The translations under genes and the position numbers were made by a program. From the NCBI GenBank assembly GCA_025965895.1, contig JAOPWC010000039.1:1-44814 (forward strand): a stretch of DNA of 44,814 nt, read 5' to 3'. Below the pieces are notes generated by a model. It saw nothing but the letters and a program-made list of their open reading frames with translations, ran no database searches and was not told the DNA's origin. The stretch is from Mycobacterium sp. (lineage in GTDB: Bacteria > Actinomycetota > Actinomycetes > Mycobacteriales > Mycobacteriaceae). Positions within the stretch are counted from its first letter, which is position 1; each line of letters starts with the position of its first letter. Below, piece by piece: positions 26,088 to 33,415 of the stretch.

Positions 26088-27355
26088 ACACACGCCGTCT
26101 CGTGCCACCTCGAGTACACCTCGGCGAGGAACTGCTCAACCGCGACCGCGGCGTGCACGGCACGTGCGGAGCCGAAAATGTCGAAAGCGTGCTGCGCCAA
26201 CGGCAATTCGGCATAAACGACCGGCTGGGTGCTGACTTCCCGCAAACGCTCGACGAAGTGACGCGCTTGTTCGACGGGAACAAGTGAGTCGTTGCTGCCG
26301 TGGAGCACGAAGAACGGCGGAGCGTCGGCGCTGACATGGGTGATCGGCGACGCGGCGACATACGACGGCAGAGCCGTCGCGTGCGGTTGTTTGAGAACCG
26401 TGCGCTCAAGTAAGGGCAGCATCATTGGATGCATCGCGGCCTCCGCCGGAGTGAAGTCGTAGACCCCGTAAAACGGCACTGCCGTCTGGACCCGTGTATC
26501 GGCGCCTTCGAAGCCCGGTTGGAAGTGGGGGTCGTTCGGCGTCAGCGCCGCAAGCGAAGACAAGTGACCCCCGGCTGAGCCGCCCGTGATAGCGATGAAG
26601 TTCGGGTCACCGCCGTACTCGGCGATGTGGGCCTTCACCCAAGTGATGGCTCGTTTCACGTCGACGATGTGATCCGGCCAGGTATTACGTGGGCTGTGCC
26701 GGTAGTTGATTGCCGCGCAGACCCAGCCAAGCTCGGCGAGGTGGCTCATCAACGGGTGCGCCTGCCCCCGCTTGTTTCCCGTCGTCCAGGCGCCGCCGGG
26801 GATCTGGAGCAATACCGGTGCATTTCCGGCGTGGTCAACGTCGGGACGCCGCCAGATGTCCAAGCGGTTCGCGCTGCCGTACTCCCCGTAGCTGATGTCA
26901 GCGTCGTGCGCGTAGTCGCGGTAGACCCGGAGCATGCGAACCACTCCGGGCGCCTTGGCTGTCGCGCTGCCCGGTTCGCGCCACAGGCCGGCGGAGTCTG
27001 TGCGGCGACGCGCTCCCAGCTCGTTGTCGAGCGCTTCGGTCAACGTCCGATCTGCATGGTGGCTCACGCGATTGAGGTTCAGCAGCGCGAGCGCCGAGGC
27101 GCCGGCGGTGAGCCACGTGATCGCCCGTACCTGCCGTGTCAGGCGGCGGGACGTGAGTGCCAGACCGACGAGCTCGGTGGCCAGAGTCGGCAACGGCAGT
27201 TCTGTGACGATCAGACCGAATGCCCAAGCCAGCAAAGATCGATAGCCATTGCGCGCCAGCGGGTGATAGCCGTTGAGCGTCGCGATCGCGCTTAGCGTCG
27301 CGGTCGTCAGCGCCGCCGCCTGCCGTGAGGTATGTACCACCCGAGCAATCCCCAT
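26063..27355 (-). CDS. alpha/beta hydrolase, HSL-family carboxylesterase (LipC/LipN type)
   Basis: 430 residues. The first 130 are hydrophobic with several possible membrane helices. The esterase domain has the oxyanion stretch IPGGAWTTGNK, where HGGG is replaced by PGGAW as in the mycobacterial LipC type. The nucleophile elbow is TGGSAGGHLSSLAA (G-x-S-x-G), the acid is probably in HGSNDSLVPV, and the His is in LAQHAFDIF. It should hydrolyse short-chain esters or lipid esters at the membrane. The 3' end overlaps pat by 25 bp; the 5' end is divergent from the shikimate dehydrogenase gene (45 bp apart). Confidence 0.88.
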   Translation of the reverse strand: MGIARVVHTSRQAAALTTATLSAIATLNGYHPLARNGYRSLLAWAFGLIVTELPLPTLATELVGLALTSRRLTRQVRAITWLTAGASALALLNLNRVSHHADRTLTEALDNELGARRRTDSAGLWREPGSATAKAPGVVRMLRVYRDYAHDADISYGEYGSANRLDIWRRPDVDHAGNAPVLLQIPGGAWTTGNKRGQAHPLMSHLAELGWVCAAINYRHSPRNTWPDHIVDVKRAITWVKAHIAEYGGDPNFIAITGGSAGGHLSSLAALTPNDPHFQPGFEGADTRVQTAVPFYGVYDFTPAEAAMHPMMLPLLERTVLKQPHATALPSYVAASPITHVSADAPPFFVLHGSNDSLVPVEQARHFVERLREVSTQPVVYAELPLAQHAFDIFGSARAVHAAVAVEQFLAEVYSRWHETACVQSNASMT

Positions 27356-27400
27356 TCGGCCACCATACGAGCAGACCGTGGTGGTAGCTTCGGGCCGGGT

Positions 27401-28219
27401 ATGAAGCCGTCTCTGAACAAAGACACCAAGCTGTGCATCTCATTGGCAGCGCGGCCGAGCAATATCGGCACGCGGTTTCACAACTATCTCTATGAGCAGC
27501 TTGGCCTGGACTTCATCTACAAGGCGTTCACGACGACGGACATCATCGCGGCAATCGGCGGGGTACGGGCGCTCGGCATCAGGGGATGTTCGGTGTCGAT
27601 GCCGTTCAAAGAAGATGTGATCGCACTGGTCGACGACATCGAGCCCTCTGCGCACGCCATCCATTCGGTGAACACGATCGTCAACGACGACGGACATCTG
27701 ACCGCGTCGAACACCGACTACATCGCCGTCGAGCGGCTGATTCGCGACAACAATCTCGACCCTCACTGGTCGGTTTTGATTCGGGGAAGCGGCGGGATGG
27801 CCAACGCGGTTGGCGCGGCGTTCCGCGATGCCGGCTTTTTCAGGGGCTTTGTCGTGGCGCGCAACGAGGACACCGGACCCACGCTGGCTGAGCGTCTCGG
27901 CTACAGGTGGCGCCGGGAGGTCGGATCACTGACGGCGGAGGTGATCGTGAACGTCACCCCGCTCGGGATGGCGGGCGGTCCAGAGCAAGATGAGACCGCG
28001 TTCAGCACGTCGACGATCGATGCCGCCGAGGCGGTCTTCGACGTCATTGCGCTGCCGTCGGAGACGCCGCTGATCGTGGCGGCTCGGAAGGCCGGGAAGC
28101 GGGTGATCACGGGTGCTCAGGTGATCGCGCTGCAGGCCGCCGAGCAGTTCAAGCGGTACACGGGTGTGCGGCCGACCGACGAGCTGGTCGAGGCGGCGTC
28201 GAGGATGTCGCGGGCCTGA
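27401..28219 (+). CDS. shikimate 5-dehydrogenase-like protein
   Basis: 272 residues from ATG 27401. The N-terminal substrate domain has SLAARPSNIGTRFHNYLYEQL (S-x-S/A ... H-N pattern), the catalytic lysine in GCSVSMPFKEDV, and the ligand N/D in VNTIVNDDGHLTASNTDYIA. A Rossmann domain follows (LIRGSGGMANAVGAAF; the loop lacks the full G-A-G-G-A). In M. tuberculosis AroE sits in an aroG-type operon elsewhere, so this is more likely a second shikimate/quinate dehydrogenase-like enzyme. A broad-specificity oxidoreductase is possible. It is flanked by an esterase and lpqN with no aromatic pathway partner. Family assignment is sure; the exact substrate is not. Confidence 0.88.
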   Translation: MKPSLNKDTKLCISLAARPSNIGTRFHNYLYEQLGLDFIYKAFTTTDIIAAIGGVRALGIRGCSVSMPFKEDVIALVDDIEPSAHAIHSVNTIVNDDGHLTASNTDYIAVERLIRDNNLDPHWSVLIRGSGGMANAVGAAFRDAGFFRGFVVARNEDTGPTLAERLGYRWRREVGSLTAEVIVNVTPLGMAGGPEQDETAFSTSTIDAAEAVFDVIALPSETPLIVAARKAGKRVITGAQVIALQAAEQFKRYTGVRPTDELVEAASRMSRA

Positions 28220-28285
28220 CGTGGCGGCCCGAGGCCCCACCCGGTCGGGGAGGATCTGTCCGCAGCGGCGTGCTCGTCCTTTCAA

Positions 28286-28975
28286 CTACTGCGTGACGGT
28301 GGCCTGGTTATCGATCGTGTTCGCCGCGTCGCCGACGATGCCGAGTTGATCCTCGAGTCCGTCGGCGTTCAGCTGGAGCACATACACGCCGTCGCTCGCG
28401 GGAATGACCACGGTCTTCTGCGCCACAACCTTGGACTGACCGTCCTGCACCCAGGTGCCCCCCAGCTGATAGGCAGGGAACCCGCTCAGTGTGCTGGACT
28501 GGCCGTCGCCCATCGCCTTGTATCCATTGAGGTTGTTCAATTCCCCTGGTGCGAGGTCGAGAATCTTTTGCTGGTCGACATTGCCGGTGAGCTTGGACAC
28601 GATCGCGACGATGCTCGGGGTGTAGTCTCCGGCCTCCGGGCCGTTGTAAACGATGGCGCTGTACGCCCAATCAGGGGTGTCTTGGCCGGCGTCGGCCCAG
28701 CCGTCCGGGGAGGGCAGATTGATGGTCGGCGCGCCCGGGTCGCCGCGGTGCACAGGAGTCTCAGTGATTCCGTTGTCCTGGATATAGCTGGCGATCGTCG
28801 GGTTGGGTCCGGGCGCATTGTCGGTGCGCTGCGGAATCTTGGCTTGGGTCTTCGTGGTTGTCGTGGTGGTGCTCGACGCCTGGTTGCTCTTGGAGCTCGA
28901 ACTGCAGCCGACCAAACCGACGCTCAACGCCACCGCGGCGATCGCCACGCCGCTGATAGCGGCCGTCATCTTCAT
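28286..28975 (-). CDS. lpqN: LpqN/LpqT-family lipoprotein
   Basis: 229 residues from ATG 28975, with AGGAGA 7 bp ahead. The Lsp signal ends in a lipobox LVGC (ALSVGLVGCSSSS), followed by a Ser/Thr linker. The body matches LpqN-type proteins: NPTIASYIQDNGITETPV, PDWAYSAIVYNGPEAGDYTPS, LPSFP-like SGFPAYQLGGTW and the ending VIPASDGVYVLQLNADGL. The size agrees with LpqN (Rv0583c, 228 aa). Such proteins are surface lipoproteins, and LpqN is reported to associate with MmpL3-linked envelope proteins. It is convergent with the shikimate dehydrogenase gene. The symbol is a family-level assignment. Confidence 0.82.
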   Translation of the reverse strand: MKMTAAISGVAIAAVALSVGLVGCSSSSKSNQASSTTTTTTKTQAKIPQRTDNAPGPNPTIASYIQDNGITETPVHRGDPGAPTINLPSPDGWADAGQDTPDWAYSAIVYNGPEAGDYTPSIVAIVSKLTGNVDQQKILDLAPGELNNLNGYKAMGDGQSSTLSGFPAYQLGGTWVQDGQSKVVAQKTVVIPASDGVYVLQLNADGLEDQLGIVGDAANTIDNQATVTQ

Positions 28976-29198
28976 TCGAATGTCTCCTGTCGATCGGCCC
29001 GCTTTGCCTGGCGGAATCGTCGCGCATCGTAGCCCGTCCTCTGCGATAACCGCCCGGGAATTGAGCTGTTGTTGTCGCCGCTGTCGGCCGGTCGCTACCC
29101 AAATAACGGAGTCCGTTGAGTGCGGCGGAAGCGGCCCGCGCATCGGCGGGTTCACGAGGAAGTATTTGCAGGCGAAAGCAGTCTAACGCAGGGCTAAA

Positions 29199-29218
29199 CC
29201 GGGGACCTAAGTCCCGAC
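29199..29218. promoter_or_regulatory. DosR-like box
   Basis: GGGACCTAAGTCCC (29202-29215) inside CCGGGGACCTAAGTCCCGAC. The DosR consensus is TTSGGGACTWWAGTCCCSAA; both GGGAC/GTCCC half-sites, the 4-bp spacing and the inner S flanks fit, while the outer TT/AA do not. It stands about 50 bp before the small ORF at 29267 and 225 bp upstream of lpqN. Confidence 0.55.
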
Positions 29219-29266
29219 CTTGATGTTCGCTGAGAAAACACTTCCGATTTCGCTACATGATTCGCC

Positions 29267-29488
29267 GTGTCGTCGGCCGCAACCATCGACCGGTTCAACG
29301 CCGCCTTGTCATGGCTGTTCTTCAACCGTCACATGCTCAAAACGTCGGCTGCCGCGGCGTCCGCTCTCGCGGTCAGTAGCGCGGACCTTACGCGTCGAGC
29401 GGCGGCGGCAGACCTACGGGCTTCACTGCCGCTGAATCTGTACCCGATCTGGTGGGGCTTCGCCAGCGTCCTGGCGACGCACATCTGA
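29267..29488 (+). CDS. possible small protein downstream of DosR-like box
   Basis: 73 codons from GTG 29267: SSAATIDRFNAALSWLFF, then an Ala/Ser-rich stretch and PLNLYPIWWGFASVLATHI. No family is recognised and no strong ribosome site is seen. The C-terminal half could be membrane-associated. It becomes more plausible because a DosR-like palindrome lies about 50 bp upstream at a distance typical of DosR promoters. The rest of the 610-bp interval (29156-29766) has no other gene candidate. Confidence 0.35.
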   Translation: MSSAATIDRFNAALSWLFFNRHMLKTSAAAASALAVSSADLTRRAAAADLRASLPLNLYPIWWGFASVLATHI

Positions 29489-29766
29489 CGTCTCAACCGC
29501 TGAAGCGTTGTGAATTGCATGGCGCTGGAGGCAGTTCCACCAACCCGTCACCGAACTAGGTGGTTCATCGCCGGTATGGTCCCGCGGGCGGCTCGATGAG
29601 CACCTTCGAGGCAACTCATTTCATTCGGTGCCCCATCCAGGTGAATTCAGTTCTGGTGTCGCCGCCCCGCCTGAAGTGCGCGAATCTTCCTCCCTGGTTC
29701 GGTAATCTGCCGCATGATGCCGGCCTTGCGCTGCGGTAACACATAGCCCCGTCCAGGAGGTGCGCA

Positions 29767-30330
29767 GTGCCAAGCGGCGAGCAGGGAACAGCATTCGCCG
29801 GATTCGCACCGTGGATCATCTATTGGGTGGTGGCAGACAGCCCGAGTACGTGGCTATACGGCGCGCTGTGCGCGGTGATCTCTGCCGTCATCCTCGGCGT
29901 GTCCGTCGGTCGCGGCGGCCTCAAACTATTCGATGTCGTGACGATCGTGTTCTTCATGGCTATCACGATCGCCGGCATGGTGGTGGGTGCCCACGACCGA
30001 GACTGGATGGACACCTACGCCAACACTCTGGCCAGTGCGGTGTTGGCCGCAATGGCGCTCGCCTCTCTGGCGTTTGTGCCGTTCACCGAACTGTACGCTC
30101 GTGAGTCGGTGCCGCCGCAAATGTGGAATGACTGGGGATTCAAGCGAACCCACCGAACCCTGACACTTATGTGGGGCCTGGTGTTTGGCGCTACCGCCAT
30201 TCTTGGGCTCATCGCTGTAGAGGCCCCTGAGACGGCCGACTGGACAGACTGGGTGATTCCGATCGTGTTGATCTTGGCAGCGGTGGCCGTGTCGCAGCGT
30301 TACCCGATGGGTGCGATGCGCCAACCATGA
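29767..30330 (+). CDS. membrane protein of unknown function (first of a coupled pair)
   Basis: 187 residues from GTG 29767 with a perfect AGGAGGTG ribosome site. Five to six hydrophobic helices are visible (FAPWIIYWVVA, WLYGALCAVISAVILGVSVG, LFDVVTIVFFMAITIAGMVVG, LASAVLAAMALASLAFV, LTLMWGLVFGATAILGLI, WVIPIVLILAAVAV). The stretch FTELYARESVPPQMWNDW lies between helices 4 and 5. It resembles short actinobacterial membrane proteins annotated only as hypothetical. Its stop overlaps the next start (ATGA at 30327-30330), so the two are translated together. Confidence 0.75.
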   Translation: MPSGEQGTAFAGFAPWIIYWVVADSPSTWLYGALCAVISAVILGVSVGRGGLKLFDVVTIVFFMAITIAGMVVGAHDRDWMDTYANTLASAVLAAMALASLAFVPFTELYARESVPPQMWNDWGFKRTHRTLTLMWGLVFGATAILGLIAVEAPETADWTDWVIPIVLILAAVAVSQRYPMGAMRQP

Positions 30331-31712
30331 CGAACCGCCACTGGCCTTCGACGTGCATCGTGAGGACCCGTCGCGAAGTGGTCGCGGTGAAATTTGCCGC
30401 GGCGTTAGCAGTGGCGGCGTTCGTCGTGCCGTACCTGCACCTCGGGATCGTCACACCGCTGTTTCACGACAGGCCCCTGCGGGTCCCTCCGTTCTCCGGA
30501 ACGGCTCCCATCTTCGGGTGGTGGGACCCTCACGTGGGCTGGGGCACCATCACCGCGGTGATTCTAGGAGCAGCCGGCGTGTGCTGGGGACCCAACATCG
30601 CTGCGCGGTTGTCCTGGCGTGCATTGACATTCGTCACCTGGGCTACCTCCTGCGCTTGGGCGTTCTCACTGGCGATGGTTGACGGCTGGCAGCGGGGGTT
30701 CGCGGGACGGCTGATGGACCGCTATGAATACCTCCGAGAAGTGCGTTCCATCACAGACATCCCCGCAGCCGTACGGACTTTCTCGAGTCGCATTCCGGAC
30801 TTTCAGCCGAACTCCTGGATTACTCAGGTGTCCGGCCATCCGCCGGGGGCGCTGCTGACCTTCGTGTGGCTGGACCGGATCGGCTTGCGCGGCGGCGCAT
30901 GGGCCGGTGCGTTCTGTGTGCTGATCGGGTCGAGTGCTGCCGTCGCGGTGATCGTCACCGTGCGTGCGTTGGCCGACGAGGTGCTCGCCCGCCGGGCAGC
31001 ACCTTTCGTTTCGCTTGCACCCACGGTCATTTGGATCGCGGTGTCTGCTGACGGTTATTTCGTGGGAGTGGCCGCGTGGGGGATAGCGTTACTGGCGCTG
31101 TCGTCGACGCGTACGACACGATTTCCGGTACTCGCCGCGGTGTCCGCCGGTCTGCTGCTCGGGTGGGGGATCTTCTTGAACTACGGCCTCACGCTGATGG
31201 CCCTTCCTGCGCTGGCGGTTCTGGTGGCGTCCCCGCAACGACGAGCAGTGCTGACCACACTGGCGCTCGCCGTGCCGGCGGCGTTAACGGTGACGGGGGT
31301 GTTCGCTTGGGCCGGGTTTTGGTGGTTCGACGGGTACGCCCTTGTGCAGCAACGCTATTGGCAAGGTGTTGCCCATGACCGACCATTCCAATATTGGAGT
31401 TGGGCTAATTTCGCGTCAGTGGTATGCGTGATAGGGCTGGGCAGCGTCGCGGGAGTGAGCAAGGTGTTCGATCGCGCCGCGATCGGCCGACGATGCGGCC
31501 TGCACCTGATCGTGCTGGCCGCTTTGATCGCAATGCTGTGTGCGGACCTGAGCATGTTGAGTAAGGCTGAGGTTGAGCGGATCTGGTTACCGTTCAGCAT
31601 CTGGCTCACCGCTGCGCCCGCGCTGCTCTCTGCGTCGTCGCACCGCTGGTGGCTTGCCGCCAACGTCGTCGGCGCATTGGCTCTCAACCACCTCATCTTC
31701 ACCAACTGGTAG
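30327..31712 (+). CDS. large membrane protein, possibly GT-C-type glycosyltransferase
   Basis: 461 residues with about ten transmembrane helices. Features that recall actinobacterial GT-C enzymes are an early aspartate-containing outer loop (GWWDPHVGWG), the motif QVSGHPPGALLTFVWLDRIG between helices, and alternating large loops with conserved Trp/Tyr/Arg (FWWFDGYALVQQRYWQG). No canonical DPM motif is certain, so the glycosyltransferase call is inference. It is coupled by ATGA overlap with the membrane protein before it, and the DJ-1-type gene follows 55 bp later. It may act on a polyprenyl-linked sugar in the cell envelope. Confidence 0.65.
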   Translation: MTNRHWPSTCIVRTRREVVAVKFAAALAVAAFVVPYLHLGIVTPLFHDRPLRVPPFSGTAPIFGWWDPHVGWGTITAVILGAAGVCWGPNIAARLSWRALTFVTWATSCAWAFSLAMVDGWQRGFAGRLMDRYEYLREVRSITDIPAAVRTFSSRIPDFQPNSWITQVSGHPPGALLTFVWLDRIGLRGGAWAGAFCVLIGSSAAVAVIVTVRALADEVLARRAAPFVSLAPTVIWIAVSADGYFVGVAAWGIALLALSSTRTTRFPVLAAVSAGLLLGWGIFLNYGLTLMALPALAVLVASPQRRAVLTTLALAVPAALTVTGVFAWAGFWWFDGYALVQQRYWQGVAHDRPFQYWSWANFASVVCVIGLGSVAGVSKVFDRAAIGRRCGLHLIVLAALIAMLCADLSMLSKAEVERIWLPFSIWLTAAPALLSASSHRWWLAANVVGALALNHLIFTNW

Positions 31713-31767
31713 CCGTGCTCTTGACACCGCGGCGATTCGGCGGACCATCTGATTCCGTGGAGCGGCA

Positions 31768-32667
31768 ATGAGTACGGTTTTGATCCCTCTACCGGATCGT
31801 GACTTCGATCCGACTGAGGTCGCGGTCAGCTGGCGGGTGCTCACCGAGCACGGTCACCGAGTGATGTTCGTGACCCAAAGCGGCTCTGCGGCAGACGCCG
31901 ACGACATGATGGTCACCGGACGCGGCCTGGATTTCTGGTCTGCGATTCCGTTGATCGGCCAGGTATCTGTTGTCGGCCGCATGCTGCGGGCGAACAAAGA
32001 CGGCCGCCGCGCATATGCCACGATGCGGCGGTCAGTGGAGTATCTGCATCCGCTGACCTGGGCTGAGGCCAATCTCGACGGCGTCGACGCGCTGCTGCTG
32101 CCCGGCGGCCACCGCGCCCGGGGGATGCGCAGTTACATCGACAGCCAGACGCTTCACCGGCTCGTTGTCGACGCGTTCTCTCGTCGGCTCCCGGTCGCTG
32201 CGATCTGTCACGGTGTTCTGCTCGCCGCCCGCAGCATCGACCCCACGACGGGCCGTTCGGTCCTGTACGGCCGCAGAACCACGGCGCTGACGTGGTCGTT
32301 CGAGCAACGGGCGTGGCGGGTCACCCGTGTCACCCGGTTCTGGGATCCTGACTACTACCGCACCTACACAGAGGAGGCCGGCCAGCCCATCGGGTACATG
32401 TCGGTGCAGGAGGAGGTAACGCGCGCGCTTGCCGATCCCGCCGACTTCCGCGACGTCACTCCGGGCTCGCCACATTGGCGGATGAAGACGTCAGGACTGG
32501 CTCGCGACACCGTTGCGGATTCGCGCCCCGCGTTTGTCGTCGACGACAACGACTATGTGTCGGCGCGATGGCCGGGCGACACCCACACCTTCGCCGCCGC
32601 GCTGGCGAAGAAGCTCGATGAGGCGCGCAGCGGCGGAGCCGCCGGTACCTACTCATCGCGAAACTGA
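31768..32667 (+). CDS. DJ-1/PfpI-family type 1 glutamine amidotransferase-like protein
   Basis: 299 residues. Flavodoxin-like start (STVLIPLPDRDFDPTEVAVSW), the GG-H turn (DALLLPGGHRARGMRSY) and the nucleophile elbow VAAICHGVLLAA (A-I-C-H-G), as in DJ-1/PfpI/Hsp31. It is longer than usual: a C-terminal part of about 100 residues after the elbow carries YYRTYTEEAGQPIGYMSVQEE and VVDDNDYVSARWPGDTHTF, typical of the ThiJ/PfpI subgroup with cupin-free insertions. Members act as glyoxalase/chaperone or peptidases. It follows the GT-C-like gene by 55 bp, so co-transcription is plausible. Confidence 0.82.
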   Translation: MSTVLIPLPDRDFDPTEVAVSWRVLTEHGHRVMFVTQSGSAADADDMMVTGRGLDFWSAIPLIGQVSVVGRMLRANKDGRRAYATMRRSVEYLHPLTWAEANLDGVDALLLPGGHRARGMRSYIDSQTLHRLVVDAFSRRLPVAAICHGVLLAARSIDPTTGRSVLYGRRTTALTWSFEQRAWRVTRVTRFWDPDYYRTYTEEAGQPIGYMSVQEEVTRALADPADFRDVTPGSPHWRMKTSGLARDTVADSRPAFVVDDNDYVSARWPGDTHTFAAALAKKLDEARSGGAAGTYSSRN

Positions 32668-32982
32668 AGCCCGCACGGTCCACGACTGCGTGTCGACGCC
32701 GACGCTCTGTGTCGCGGGCAAATCGCGCTTCATCCCCCTGCAGTGCGCTTTCAATGCTCGTGATCCTTGGTTAGCTAGTTGCTGTCCCTAACTAAATATT
32801 GGCAACGAACTCTAAAGATCGCGATATTCGCACGGCAGGCATTCTCACAGGCAACGTTACGATTATCTACGACTTACACTCAGTTATTTCCGCCGCCGCT
32901 AATTTCCGCGATTTTCGGTTTGCCGGCGTCGTTCAAGGCGTAGCTTTCTCAGTTGTTGCGACCATTGACGCTGAGGATTGCC
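32668..32982. other. AT-rich leader before Gly-rich secreted gene
   Basis: About 315 bp. The stretch 32770-32960 is clearly more AT-rich than the surrounding DNA (taactaaatattggcaacg, ttatttccgccg). An overlapping 69-codon frame is open here but ends inside the Gly-rich gene in another frame. I read it as promoter/5' leader. Confidence 0.45.
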
Positions 32983-33390
32983 ATGAACACTTCTATTCTG
33001 CCCTTTAGCACTGCTGGTGCTGCAATTGTTGCAGCAGGCATGATGCAGGCCGCCCCATCGATCGCGGCGCCGCCGAGGACCGAGACCATCGCCGTGGCGC
33101 CGGCCGCAGTACATGCGAGCGAGCTCGGTGGAGGTGGCGGTTTCGGCGGTGGCGGCGTCGGCGGTGGCGGTTTCGGCGGTGGCGGGGGTTTCCGGGGTGG
33201 CGGCGGTGGCCAGGGTGGTGGCGGTTTCGGTGGTGGCGGTTTCGGTGGTGGCGGTTTCGGTGATGGCGGCTTGGGCTTCGGCCGTGGCGGCAGTGATGGC
33301 GGCGGTTTCCACGATGGTGGCGGCTTCGGCGGTAGGGGCCTGCGCGGCGGCGGGTTCCACGGTGGCGGGGGAGTGGACGCCCAACGTTGA
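32983..33390 (+). CDS. glycine-rich secreted protein
   Basis: 135 residues from ATG 32983 (TGAGGA ribosome site). A signal peptide is clear: MNTSILPFSTAGAAIVAAGMM with likely cleavage at SIAAPP. The mature part from about residue 48 is almost wholly glycine, interrupted by Phe, in repeats of the form GGGGFGG, with occasional Arg, Asp and His (FHDGGGFGGRG). Low-complexity glycine-phenylalanine tracts are typical of cell-wall or adhesin-like surface proteins and may phase-separate. It has no PE/PPE head. The upstream leader is unusually AT-rich. Function unknown. Confidence 0.75.
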   Translation: MNTSILPFSTAGAAIVAAGMMQAAPSIAAPPRTETIAVAPAAVHASELGGGGGFGGGGVGGGGFGGGGGFRGGGGGQGGGGFGGGGFGGGGFGDGGLGFGRGGSDGGGFHDGGGFGGRGLRGGGFHGGGGVDAQR

Positions 33391-33415
33391 CCGCAACCGC
33401 AGCGGTCGCTGCTGC

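Noticed and set aside
32799..33008. 69-codon ORF in the AT-rich leader
   Set aside because: Ends inside the Gly-rich gene in another frame and has no ribosome site; more likely leader.
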